64,000 nt of DNA, from assembly GCF_000003815.2 (NCBI RefSeq), contig NC_049983.1, positions 4,597,638 through 4,661,637 on the forward strand, written 5' to 3'. Below the pieces are notes generated by a model, which was not told the origin of the DNA, did not search any database, and saw nothing but the letters and a program-made list of their open reading frames with translations. This stretch comes from Branchiostoma floridae (Eukaryota; Chordata; Leptocardii; Amphioxiformes; Branchiostomatidae). Positions 1 through 10,215 of the stretch are shown piece after piece. Position 1 is the first letter of the stretch, and the number at the start of each line of letters is the position of its first letter. The position numbers and the translations under genes are program-made.

Positions 1-215
1 TACCTATCTTGCTATTTTCAAAATATATGTAGGATTGTTACTCTCCAAGCAGAGGTTTGGTTCCGACTGTTTTTTCTATGTGTTTTAGGCATTTTTGTCA
101 GGCCTTCTATTTTGTACCATTTTCTATATGTGCTGTACATAATAGATAGCCCAACAAAATTTCTGCTCTAAGTTCAACTTTGGAGTGGAATGTATTCAGA
201 TGTAGATCTTACTGC
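1..215. other. Flank downstream of HDHD3-like gene
   Basis: AT-rich sequence after the stop codon of the minus-strand HDHD3-like gene. It presumably includes that gene's 3' untranslated region. I see no other gene, repeat or convincing poly(A) signal in it. Confidence 0.4.
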
Positions 216-953
216 TCAGCTGCTGCTTTTCTTAATGCATTTCACCACTTCCTCTATATTGGACACCGCGTGGAATTTATCGCATTCTAACAATTCTGGC
301 GGGACGTCTACGTTATTCCGGTTGATCCAGATGGCGTGCATTCCCACGCGCAGTGCGGGTTCGACATCCAGCCTGAGGTTGTCGCCAAGGTGAACAGCGT
401 GAGATGGTTGAACATTTCCAGCCAACTGTAAGGCTAGTTGGAAAATCTGACAGTCTGGTTTTGCCACCTGAGCGTCCACTGATGTCAGGACAAAGTCGAA
501 GAGGTGGCATAAGTCCAGCTCCGACAGAACCTTGGGTAGCCGTTCATCGAAGTTGGAGATGACGCCCAGCTTCACACCTTTGTCACGAATGGCTTCCAGC
601 GCCTCTTTAGTCTGGGGATAGACCTCCCAGTGCTTTCCTCCATTGAACTCTTCAAACAGCTGCTTTGCCACAGTATCTAATGCCGGGGATTTGGGGACTC
701 CTGAATCCAGAAATGTCTTCTTAACAAGATCGGTCCACCACACCTTAGTGGAGATGCCGCTCATGCAGCCAAAGTTACTGTAGCTTTGACTCTGTTCCTT
801 GTAGTTCTTCAGAAAGGCACTGTCCAGTTTAGTGGAGTCTACTTTGATGCCATGGCTGTCCGCCACTGCGGCATAGATGGTGCCGGAGGTACTCTTTAGT
901 TTAAACAGGGTGTTTGTACAGTCTAAAGTAAGCAACTTTGGTCTTATTGCCAT
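216..953 (-). CDS. HDHD3: HDHD3-like HAD-superfamily protein, intronless
   Basis: A complete 245-codon reading frame without introns, close to the roughly 250-residue length of vertebrate HDHD3. The HAD landmarks are visible in order: motif I as D11-C-T-N-T15, a cap region rich in aromatics (FGCMSG...VWWTDL), motif II in VISNFD, motif III lysine in VAKPD, and motif IV in HLGDNLRLD. The phrases ISNFDERL, FDFVLTS and VGMHAIW match what I know of HDHD3. As in vertebrate HDHD3, the second aspartate of the usual DxDx(T/V) motif is absent (Thr here), so phosphatase activity is uncertain; the cellular role of the family is poorly known. The start is the first ATG of the frame and begins directly with MAIRPKLLTLD, matching the family's N-terminus. 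It lies on the same strand as UQCC2 and only about 240 bases downstream of that gene's stop. Lack of introns could mean an old retrocopy, but the frame is undamaged. Confidence 0.9.
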   Translation of the reverse strand: MAIRPKLLTLDCTNTLFKLKSTSGTIYAAVADSHGIKVDSTKLDSAFLKNYKEQSQSYSNFGCMSGISTKVWWTDLVKKTFLDSGVPKSPALDTVAKQLFEEFNGGKHWEVYPQTKEALEAIRDKGVKLGVISNFDERLPKVLSELDLCHLFDFVLTSVDAQVAKPDCQIFQLALQLAGNVQPSHAVHLGDNLRLDVEPALRVGMHAIWINRNNVDVPPELLECDKFHAVSNIEEVVKCIKKSSS

Positions 954-1195
954 GGTTCTCTTGCCAATATTGCCAATATTCTTTAAGTAGAGTAGAAACT
1001 TTGAGTATTGGCTAATTTTTGTTATACTCTAAGAACTACATAGAGAGTAAATCATCAAAGGCATACAGAACTTCACATCACATTTCACAACTCCAAAGCA
1101 CTCTTCTATTTACAACTTACAAGTGCATTAATCTAGACTTTAAATTTGATAGCTTTCTAAAGTGTTTGCCTGGAGACACATCAGCACAATTCCTC

Positions 1196-4100
1196 CTAGG
1201 CGTCCTTGTCGTCTGNNNNNNNNNNNNNNNNNNNNNNNNNNNNNNNNNNNNNNNNNNNNNNNNNNNNNNNNNNNNNNNNNNNNNNNNNNNNNNNNNNNNN
1301 NNNNNNNNNNNNNNNATTTTTTAACTTGCTTAGAATTTGAAACAGATAATTGAGGACCTGTTGAAAACAAAAACAGAAAGTTCAGAAATTTCATTATCAA
1401 TATTTAGGGGTGAGAACATTGTACCAACACAAAGAAACGTCTTTTTTCACCTGTTCGACAAAAAAGGACTTGAGTAGCCCGATTTTGGACCAATTAGAAA
1501 ATGAAAAGTCACATTATCAACAGGCATTCACAAGTTTGGGGGCTTACTAGTCTCAGAAAAGGAACAAGATTCAAATAGTTAATATCTATTTCTACCAAGT
1601 TTCTTCAGTCAAACCATGCTGATTATGCTGAACCTTTTGTAAAGGACAATTCCTGGGAGTACAGACACTAAAAAGAGTACAGACAATACCGGGGCCAGAC
1701 AATACAGGGGGAATGGATACCAACTAAGGTAAGGATACTACTGTGGTTACAGAAACTACAGGGGTACGGACACTACCGAAGGTATGGACACAACCTAGGA
1801 TACATACACTATAAGAAGTATGGACACTAGGACAATACTGACTCTACAGGGGTACAGACACTACAGGGGTACAGACACTACAGGGGTACAGACACTATAA
1901 AAGGTTCAGACACCACTACGGTTAGGGATACTGACAGGGGTACAGAAATTTTATGATACTTCAGGTGATACGGACAATACACTGGAGATAGGGACACTAC
2001 AGGAGATACAGACACTAGGGGAGCACAGATGCTACCGGGGGGTAAGGACACTACTGGGGGTACAGACACACAGAGTACAGACACCACAGGAGATATGGAC
2101 ACTACAGACAGTATGGACAGCAAAGGGGTTACAGTCATTATTAGGATACGGATACTACCAGGGGTATGGGGGCGTATGGATGCTAATGGGGGTACAGGCT
2201 ACCGGAGGTAATGGAGGTGTCTTGAATATGTTAAAAGGAAAGGGCCGGCAAACCTTTCCTTTTAAAATATACAGTGCTACAGAAATCATAGCTTTAGGCC
2301 ACACCAATTTAATTTCTTGTTTCACGGATTCGCTTGCTCCTATGTTAGGGGAAAAAAAAAAAAAAAAAAATTACCACTCAGCAAATTTTCACCATTAATG
2401 AAACCATTCACCAGCTTTCTGGTGTAGCAAATTGGCCTTTATATTATAAGCTCCTTAAAGTGTGGGTACAGGTGCTGTTACTGTACAATAATAGTATTTT
2501 TGTACTTTTTTCAAGCTGAAAACGTTTTTTCTTTATGCTTTGGATTAGCCCTTACCTTTACCCCAACCATTTTACAATTCTTATTTTTATTTTGCCCTCT
2601 CGCTCCATATTTTTTATGAAAAAATCCGTGAACCAAGAAATTAAATTGGTGTGGCCTTAGATTGACTTGCAGACCAAAGTGCTAGCTGCTCAACAAGGTG
2701 AAGAACATTTACAATACTGTTTGATCATACCTGAGGCCAACACTAGTCTGTAGTCCTCCAGAGTCAGCCCTGTAAATGTGGTGGGTTTTCTTCTGGGATA
2801 CTGGCAGCAAACAACAAACACATGGGTTAGTTTCAAACAACCACCTCAAAGAATAACAAAGTTGCACTTTAAAGTTTAAAGTTGTACAAAGTCATGTACA
2901 GTCAAACCTGTATTAGCGGCCACCTTTGCATACCAGCCACCTGGCCATAGTGGCCACTTTTTGTCGGTCCCTTGGATTCGTAATGATGAAGATATAGGCT
3001 TAGCGGCCACGGCCACACGATTTCCGGTCCCGCTGACACAGAAACACTGCCGATTACGGCCATGGTGGATGGCTGATCTACCCTTTGGCACGCATTCGGC
3101 CATACAACAGCCATATCGTCACACAACGCCGGATTTAAAACCTCTTTTTTTCAAAACAAAACTGCCTTACCGCCGACAAATGAGGTCATATAAGGTCAAC
3201 AGACGACACCACTATTACGGGGGTAAATTTTGGCAAAGTTACATTCTAATACACTATCGCTGAGGTTAATTTACATTACAAATAAACATTCAAAATAAAT
3301 TGTTACACAGATAAATTTACAATATATTAGTACCTGTTTTGAGTTTTGAAGTTTACGCTAAAATAGTAAGGTGTTATTTTTGTTTAAAGATGCCACCTTT
3401 ATGCAACTTCTAGTATGATTGAAATGATTTTTTTGTGTGTGGGTATGTCATAATCCCCTCGGCTCAGTCCCTGCCCTCCCACGGGTTGGATAACCTTCTG
3501 GTTTGGACAATCTTACTCATGGTCGAGCTGATAGGGGATATGGAATACAACGTGTTGTGATCTCTATGTATTCCTTGTATTCCATTAGGGCAAAAACTTG
3601 CATATACAATGTATGTATCTATTACTTATACAGCTTGTGTAGTGAAACAACAAGAGGGGCGAGTAGAACAGAAATAAACAATATATACAAATATCCTGAC
3701 GAACCGGGGTCCTCAGGATCATAACACTAGCAGCCTAAATGACTGAGCCAAAAGCCTGACAGGCATTTGGCATGGTCAGTTAGCACTACTTAAACCCCCC
3801 CACTGTTACACTACTCCCCCTTTTGTTTTCAAGATTCGTCCTCGAATCTCCGAGTTCGATCCCTGTGGGCAGGCACATCTCCGGCCTGTCATCCACCAGG
3901 GCCACGTCGGGATAAACAATATATACAAATATCCTGACCGACCGGGGAATTGAACCCGGGTCCTTAGGATCACAACACTAGCAGCCTAAATGACTGAGCC
4001 AAAAGTCTGACAGGCGTTCGGCATGGTCAGTTAGCGCTACTTAACCCCCCCCCCCCTGTTACAGTAGTTACCTTGTTGTTCCAATGTCCGCTGTTCAGCC

Positions 4101-5101
4101 TCTCAAGACTGGTGTAGACACGGTCACATTCAGCTGGGTTCACCTGCAGAGGCACAGTGTCTTCTGTCTTAGTTTGGAAATGATTAGAATTTCAAATTTG
4201 TGTCTTAATACAGAAGAACTTTATTGCACAACAATGTATGGTAGGTAGGTAGGTACAATATAAATAAAGACAATTGTCTGTATAAGTATAATGTCTTGTC
4301 TGGTCCTTCTAAATTCAACACATATCTCCTACAAAACAAAACTCCTAGTAGTCCTACATCACATTTAACAAGGATTGTTACAGACATTCATATCTTCCGC
4401 AAACAGTTCAAGATTGGAATATACTACTAGTACCATATACTGTGACCACAATATCAGAACCTGCCAAGTTCAGGGAAACGGTGACTAAACACGTGAGGAG
4501 CCAGCAACAACTGCACAGCACCAGTTCCTAGGCGTTCTTACCCCAACAAGAGGGGTGTTGCCCAAGTCCAGATCCAGAACACAAAATTCGTCTTTGTGCA
4601 GCCACGTGTGATACAGCTAGACATGACCCACTCACGTAACATACACCAGTATAACATGGCATCACCGTCGAGTCAGCCAGGCGCTCTTCGGGGCATATGA
4701 AGCTTTCCACCGGCGGGGTTTGGCGTGCTACGCGCTACTATTAAAGGAGGTAAATTGCCCCCCCCCCCCCCCTCAAAAAAAACAACAACAACAAAACAAT
4801 GGTTATCTACCACGAAGCTTGGTTCAATGTAGACATTACGACAAATTCTGGCAAGATTGAACACGCGAGTGACAAACACATGTCAACGTCGCCCCCCTCC
4901 CCACCCAGTGTTTCAAGTTGCGCAACATTTTTGCTGCAGGACGTATAAAAAAAAGTTACACATCGCCACCTGTGTGTTTTCTCCCTCCTTGAAGGCTTTG
5001 GCGACTGCCTGTCGTATGGCCACGGCTATGTCCCGGCCTTCCTTGGTGGAGTCGAGCGGCCAGTGCTGACAGATTCGGAGGAACTGTTTGTATCGGGCCA
5101 T
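1196..5101 (-). CDS. UQCC2: UQCC2-like complex III assembly factor (4 exons, last one interrupted by gap)
   Basis: Mitochondrial factor needed for assembly of respiratory complex III (cytochrome b maturation, acting with UQCC1 in vertebrates). Exons on the minus strand: 4970-5101 (44 codons from [20 protein letters not shown]...), 4072-4143 (24 codons, [17 protein letters not shown]...), 2731-2800 ([18 protein letters not shown]...) and a last exon that starts near 1351, passes through the 100-N gap and ends at a TAG at 1196-1198 preceded by codons for DDKDA. The first three exons have clean GT-AG borders and matching phases (0, 0, 1) and align residue by residue with vertebrate UQCC2, including the GRD...GENTQ block and the PR...F(S/T)GL(S/T)LE(E/D)Y block. 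Vertebrate UQCC2 also ends in an acidic short tail, which supports the last exon. The acceptor at about 1351 is inferred (a pyrimidine-rich tract ending in CAG, continuing with [10 protein letters not shown]...). Part of the coding sequence is missing in the gap. Confidence 0.88.
1216..1315. other. Assembly gap (100 N)
   Basis: A run of exactly 100 N, the usual placeholder for a gap of unknown size. It interrupts the last exon of UQCC2: the reading frames on the two sides cannot be joined by the nominal length, so the real length differs from 100. Confidence 0.95.
1655..2225. repeat. Degenerate 17-18 bp minisatellite in UQCC2 intron 3
   Basis: Many imperfect tandem copies of a unit like GGGGTACAGACACTACA. 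The copies are nearly perfect around 1850-1895 and degenerate towards both ends. It gives spurious open frames on both strands and has no coding role. Confidence 0.85.
2731..2800 (-). CDS. UQCC2: UQCC2 exon 3
   Basis: 70 bases between acceptor CTGCCAG and donor GTATGA; encodes [20 protein letters not shown], matching the vertebrate block that starts YPR. Ends in phase 1. A degenerate copy of a TA-flanked DNA transposon begins about 100 bases upstream of it, at 2899. Confidence 0.85.
2899..3330 (+). mobile_element. 5' half of a TA-flanked inverted-repeat transposon (Tigger/pogo-like)
   Basis: Begins TA-CAGTCAAACCTGTATTAGC and follows the left half of the full element at 57375-58270 for about 400 bases, including the blocks around CGGTCCCTTGGATTCG and TAATACACTATCGC. 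The right terminal repeat is not found, so this copy is truncated or diverged at its 3' side. Confidence 0.75.
3674..4047 (-). mobile_element. Two direct copies of a tRNA-derived SINE
   Basis: Two similar blocks (3674-3790 and 3912-4047) share about 115 bases. On the minus strand the second has an RNA polymerase III A box (GGCTCAGTCATTTAGGC, about 3984-4000) and a B box (GGTTCAATTCC, 3946-3956), the layout of a tRNA-derived SINE head. The first copy lacks about 14 bases that include the B box. Between them lies another B-box-like stretch (GAGTTCGATCCC, near 3862). No tRNA cloverleaf can be closed, so these are not tRNA genes. Confidence 0.7.
4072..4143 (-). CDS. UQCC2: UQCC2 exon 2
   Basis: Exactly 24 codons between acceptor TCTGCAG and donor GTAACT. 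The residues [12 protein letters not shown] match the family's C-D-x-(M/V)-Y-x-S-L-x-R-L segment. It lies directly beside a SINE copy that ends near 4047. Confidence 0.87.
4205..4262 (-). mobile_element. LINE 3'-end fragment
   Basis: On the minus strand it reads TTGTTGTGCAATAAAGTTC, the same ending as the fragments at 31864-31912 and 45925-45970. It includes an AATAAA signal. I take it as the 3' terminus of a non-LTR retrotransposon. Confidence 0.55.
4970..5101 (-). CDS. UQCC2: UQCC2 exon 1
   Basis: Start ATG at 5099-5101; 44 codons; donor GTGGCG immediately after the codons GENTQ. An in-frame ATG lies 16 codons upstream (5149), but the family begins at the MARYKQ-type start, so the downstream ATG is preferred. 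Confidence 0.88.
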
Positions 5102-5487
5102 CTGCACGGTACAACGTGACTGACCTAGCAGACTATACCATCTTGTCACCTGAATAGGGGTGTTTGCCTAATGCGAAAGAGTCAAACGCGTCAAAAACAA
5201 TATGTCTTGAAAAGTAAAACGTAAAATAATTCAATTACCACTTTATAGAAGTAGTTTAAATATTTTCTATATACTTTTATCGGTCTAAAGGAGAATTACA
5301 AGCGTCTGAAAATTATTTTGCTAGCCCCCTCCCCAGTTTACTGTATTTCACCAGGCCTGTCTCAAGTAGAGGTGAACAATCTGGAAAGTTGAGAAGTGAG
5401 TTCAATACACCAAAGTCGCTATTTTACAGGTCTTTGATGCAGGTAGTTGGAAGCGTATAATAGACTAAATAGAGTTCCACGACCCCA
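5102..5487. other. Upstream region of UQCC2, no gene seen
   Basis: Contains the presumed promoter and 5' untranslated region of UQCC2. I see no TATA box at a convincing distance and no other coding region. Confidence 0.4.
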
Positions 5488-6325
5488 TACCTTCGCGAAA
5501 TGATTTTATTCAAACCTTTACAAACTGTGTTGTAATTATTTGTAATTAATTATGTAGATAAGGTCATTATTTGCATAAGTTATATTAGTTGATCATCTCC
5601 TCCACCCAAATACTAAGTAACAGACGTACACAATCTATATTCACCTGTACAACTTCCAAATGCCAGAAATAAAAAAAATGCCGTCATTTATATATACATA
5701 ATTACCACAATGGGATTAACGTAATGGCATTTTCTCATTAGTTATGCAAATTAGGTCTCAATTTGTGAAATATCTCTTTTTTTAACATTCTTCTCTTTCT
5801 CAATAGAACATGGCAGGTTTAGACAATTTCCTCATTGATTATGTAAATTAGATAACGATTTGCATGAGTAATATTCAACTATATACAGCATAATGTAAGC
5901 TGCCTATATACCAAAAACGTGACAATTCGCCAAACTCTTCTTGAGATATTCCCTTTCAAAGTCTGACACTAACCCAGTCCCTGCAACTCCAAATCAAGCC
6001 ACTAGGGGGGCCCTTATCTACACCACGTACCCTTGGCCCCATGAACTATCTACCGCTCAAAAATCATGACCACAGCATGTCCAGAACTCGAGATATCTAA
6101 CCCGGAAGTTCCGCTGTAGTACCGTAACAATACGCTAGGGGGCCCAAAATCTCATCGTTTCCAGGTAAATCCAGACCTACATACATACCAAATATCAACT
6201 CAATCCATGTAGGCGTTCTTGAGTTATGGTGGTCTTCTACAAACATACACACACACACACACTCACACACTCACACACACACACACACACACGCTACCGA
6301 AAATGTAACCTTTTTGGCGAAAGTT
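5488..6325. mobile_element. Interspersed element with TACCTTCGC/GGCGAAAGTTA ends
   Basis: Starts TACCTTCGCGAAA and ends TTTTTGGCGAAAGTTA, an imperfect terminal inverted repeat. Inside are AT-rich blocks, short phrases like CTAGGGGGCCC and a (CA)n tract (6248-6292). Relatives with the same ends or internal phrases lie at 11239-11642, 29140-29590, 30740-31500 and 35219-35450. No transposase frame is visible, so it is a non-autonomous element or a degraded one. Confidence 0.6.
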
Positions 6326-6555
6326 ATATATGATAGAATAAAAGAGGATTCTGTCGGAATGTTAGTAATACCGAGAAAGCGTAGACAGCTCGGTCACCTT
6401 GCATAGAGAAGCAACTTCACCGCGTCGCCGCAAACTAGTCATCAAAGTAATTCACAAATCTTCAAACAGATACTCGGAGGGGAAATCAGAAAACGACGCA
6501 AATGTAACCTTCTTTGCAGAAGTTCTAGGGTGCATGGCGTTCAGTATCAGGCAAG

Positions 6556-6855
6556 GGTATGTTTGGATGTGTGTGTGTGTGTATGGATGGTGCCCAGCAC
6601 AAGAAATAGGTGTGCTTACCTGTGTGTGAATGGTGTTAAGCACCAAGGACAGGTGTACCTACGTGTGTGTGGATGGCGTTCAGCACCAGTTACAGGCCTG
6701 TTTCCCTATGTGGCTGGTGTTCAGCACCAATGACAGGTATATCAACATGTGTGTGGCTGGTTTTAAGCACCAGGTACAGTTTGTTCCCCTGTGTGGATGG
6801 TGTTCAGCACCAAGGACAGATGTGTTTATCTCTGTGTGGATATTATTAAGCAACA
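6556..6855. repeat. Minisatellite, 42-43 bp unit (left part)
   Basis: About seven tandem units of the type GGACAGGTGTGTTTACCTGT followed by GTGTGGATGGTGTTCAGCACCA. The array stops in mid-unit at about 6855, where LINE sequence begins, and resumes at about 9204. It produces several long but meaningless open frames. Confidence 0.85.
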
Positions 6856-9203
6856 ACATTGGTCTTAGTTAATAACCCAAACATAATTGAAAAGACCACA
6901 GTAGTTCCGGGAATAAGTGACCATGACATGGTTCTAGTGGACGTGAACTTGGCACCCAAACAGAACAAAAAAAAAAAAAGGAAAGTGTACATTCGCACGA
7001 AATCTGACGAGCCGGCTATCAAGAATGACCTTGAGGACTATGCTACAAACTTTAACCAGAGAACAAAAGACATGTCGGTGACACAGAAATGGGATGACTT
7101 CAAAGGAAAAATGAAGCACACAATGAACAAGCACATTCCTAGTAAAATGACATCAAGCAGATACAACCTGCCTTGGTTTAACAGAAACTTAAGAAGACAC
7201 TGTCGGAAGAAACAACGTCTTTACAATAAAGCTAAGAGAACAGGGCAAGAGGAAGACTGGAACAAGTACAAGAAAGTAAAAAAAAGGAGTACAGAAAAGC
7301 ATAAGATCAGCACACTCAAAATACGTGGCGAACATACTTGGAGAAGCTATAACTGACAAACCAAAAACATTCTGGTCATACATAAAAGGCCTGAGGAGAG
7401 ACCTTGTTGGGGTAGCCACTCTGAAGGTGGGGAGCACCATTATAAGTGAAAGTGAAAAGAAAGCAGAAGCACTCAGTTCACAGTTTAAAAGTGTATTCAC
7501 AGAAGAAGACACCACAGACATGCCATCTCTTGGAAACCCCTGCACCACTCCTATGGAACATATAGACATTTCTACGTATGGTGTAGAAAAAATGTTGCAA
7601 GTCCTTAATCCGTCCAAAGCATCCGGGCCCGACCAAATACCGCCTTGGTTCCTCAAAATGACAGCCAGTGAAATCGCACCTGTTTTGACTAACATTTTCC
7701 AACAATCGCTTGACACAGGAGAAATCCCCCCAGACTGGAGAGATGCAAACATATGCGCCATTTTCAAAAAGGGAGACAGAGCGGTTCCCAGTAACTACAG
7801 ACCTGTTTCACTTACCTGTAAATTCCTGTAAACTACTCGAACACATTATTCATAGCCATATCATGAAACACTTGGAAGGCCACAATATACTAACGGACTA
7901 CCAGCATGGTTTCAGAGCAAAGCGATCAACAGAAACACAGCTTATTTTAACAGTTCACGACATAGCTGGGGCACTGAACAATAAAAGACAGGTGGATCTA
8001 GCAATACTTGATGTCACTAAAGCCTTCGACAAAGTCCCACATAGCAGACTCATAACAAAACTTGAGTACTATGGAATTCAAGGTTCTACATTAAACTGGT
8101 TAAAGGCTTTCCTGACGAATAGAGAGCAAACGGTAGTGGTAGAAGGGAAGGCCTCAGCTCCAGTTAAAGTAGCATCGGGAGTTCCGCAAGGGACTGCTCT
8201 GGGACCATTGCTCTTCCTCTTGTACATAAACGACTTGCCAGACCAGCTCGATTCAAGTGTGAGGTTATTCGCCGATGATTGTCTGCTATATATAGAGGTA
8301 TCTGCAAAGAATGACTCACAACTTCTTCAGAAAGATCTGAACACCCTGGAAGAATGGCAAAGGAAATGGCTTATGCAGTTCAATCCTGATAAGTGCTATA
8401 TCATGCACATAACGAACAAACGCACGCCAAATGTGTCCCCTTACCAGTTTTGTGGTCAGACATTAGCAACCACAAAAAGCCACCCATACCTAGGTGTTAC
8501 GTTAACAACTGGGCTGAAGTGGGGTGTCCATGTTAACAAAATAACAACCAAGGCTAAACAGACATTGGGAGTGATCAAACGTAACTTGTGGGCATGCCCA
8601 GCCCGCGTAAAATCACTTGCATACACGTCACTGGTAAGACTTAACCTTGAATATGCTGCAACAGTATGGGATCCGTATACAAAGAAAGACAAAGATAAAC
8701 TTGAAAGGGTACAGAACCAAGCTGCCCGATTCTGTACAAACAACTACAACAGGGATGCTAGTGTTACCAAAATGAAAACAGATCTACAGTGGACATCACT
8801 TGAAGACAGAAGGAAAATGTCCAGACTTTGCATGATGTACAAAATGACCAATAAGCTGGTGGACGTACCGACTGATAAGTATCTAATACCAGCTCAAAAA
8901 AGAACAAGAAACAGCCATGACTTCAAGTACCAGAGTTTCCAAGCTAGGATTGATGTGTTCAAAAATTCGTATTTTCCCAGAACTATCGTAGATTGGAATT
9001 TGTTATCACCAAGTACAGTAGGGGCATCTTCTCTGGATAGTTTTAAAGAACGCTTGCAGTTAGATGTGCAAAAGTTAGGTGTGACGGATCGTTCAGTGTA
9101 ATATAACCAGCTGCTGCCGCGCCGCGTGCCTGCGAAGCTGGTGTGTTACGCCGAATGGCGGTTATACCGGCTATACAGATACAGATACAGATACAGATAC
9201 AGA
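6856..9203 (+). mobile_element. CR1/L2-type non-LTR retrotransposon, 5'-truncated
   Basis: Contains the last part of an apurinic-type endonuclease (PGISDHDMVLVD near 6916), a linker, and a complete-looking reverse transcriptase with the blocks [45 protein letters not shown] and the catalytic FADD (8268-8279), followed by the thumb and C-terminal region (LEYAATVWDPY, TIVDWNLL). The frame is broken twice, near 7320 and near 7815-7840. Most of the endonuclease is missing, as expected for 5' truncation. The 3' end is a short (ATACAG)n tail (about 9172-9203), typical of CR1/L2-type LINEs. It sits inside a minisatellite whose unit is restored if the insert is removed. Confidence 0.9.
7710..9101 (+). 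pseudogene. Reverse transcriptase portion of the LINE ORF2
   Basis: The longest intact frame of the LINE, about 420 codons of reverse transcriptase, thumb and C-terminal region up to a stop at 9099-9101. Real ORF2 homology in this frame starts near 7835 ([11 protein letters not shown]); the residues before it are a shadow frame, with the true upstream protein in another frame (7325-7831). Frameshifts and the truncated endonuclease make the copy inactive. Confidence 0.88.
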
Positions 9204-9695
9204 ACAAGGACCTGTGTGTGGATGGTGTTCAGCATCAGGAACAGGTGTGTGGACCCGAATATGAATGATGTTTCACATCAGGTGTGATATGTGTGTGGAC
9301 AGTATTCAGCAACAAGGACAATGTTGCCTGTGTGTGGATGGCGTTCAGCACCAGGGACAGGTGTGTTTACCTGTTTGTGGATGGTGTTGAACTCAAGGGA
9401 CATGTGTGCTTACCTGTTTGTGGATAGTGTTCAGCACCAGGGACAGGGGTGTTTACCTGTGTGTGGATGGCGTTCAGCACAAGGGACAGGTGTGTTTACC
9501 TGTGTGTGGATGATGTTAAGCACCTGGGACAGGTGTGTTTATCTGTATGTGGATGGTGTAAAGCATCGGGGACAGGTGTGTGGATGGTGTTTAGCATCGG
9601 GGACAGGGGTGTTTACCTGTGTGTGGATGGTGTTGAACACAAGGGACAGGTGTGCTTACCTGTTTATGGATTGTGTCTAGGGACAGGTGTGTTCA
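9204..9695. repeat. Minisatellite, 42-43 bp unit (right part)
   Basis: About eleven units of the same repeat as at 6556-6855, in the same orientation, beginning in mid-unit straight after the LINE tail. Confidence 0.85.
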
Positions 9696-10132
9696 GCCCC
9701 AACAGAGCACAACAACCGACCACAGTTCAGCTCACGGCATAACAGCTCTGAATGCCAACAACAAATCTACGGTTCAAGACAGTGGATATTTGAACCCAGG
9801 GTTTTATGTTTCTCCTGTCTGGTGTTCTTGGAGTCAATTGGTTTCAAACACTCTTGTCATTAAGCTATTGCTCATTGGTTGGACTATTGTCTCTTCGCAG
9901 CCGCAAGCTGAATTGCGAGGACCTTACGATTTGCGCGGTACGTATTGGCAGCCTGTTTACAGCTTCTCAATACTAATTGTGGCCATTGACATATGAACCG
10001 CACACACCGCAAAGGAGCGCTACTCATTTCGATTCGACTTTCAGTGAGTTCTTTCACGTGCTCGAGGTGAGACTCTCCTCAAACACGTGGTCTTCATTTA
10101 AATTCCTTAGGTCTTAGGGCTAAGGCCGTGGA
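9696..10132. other. Intergenic, no feature recognised
   Basis: Unique-looking sequence after the minisatellite. No exon or repeat that I can support. Confidence 0.3.
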
Positions 10133-10210
10133 TTATTGGGGCATATCAGAGGTTTCGAACCCAGGACCTCTATGCTGTGAGTCGAACACCCTACCGATTT
10201 CGCCACACGA
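10133..10210 (-). mobile_element. tRNA-derived SINE head
   Basis: On the minus strand an A box (TGGCGAAATCGG, near 10195-10206) and a B box (GGTTCGAAACC, 10151-10161) are spaced as in a tRNA. The acceptor stem does not pair well, so a SINE or tRNA pseudogene fits better than a working tRNA. Confidence 0.6.
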
Positions 10211-10215
10211 TTTCA

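Noticed and set aside
6859..9101. A host gene for a reverse-transcriptase-like protein
   Set aside because: Truncated endonuclease, frameshifts, 3' repeat tail and a second degraded copy identify it as a LINE.
9291..9742. Open frames with repeated CGW/VDGV phrases as a repeat protein
   Set aside because: They are read-through of the 42-43 bp minisatellite; similar frames appear in other registers and in the left part of the array.
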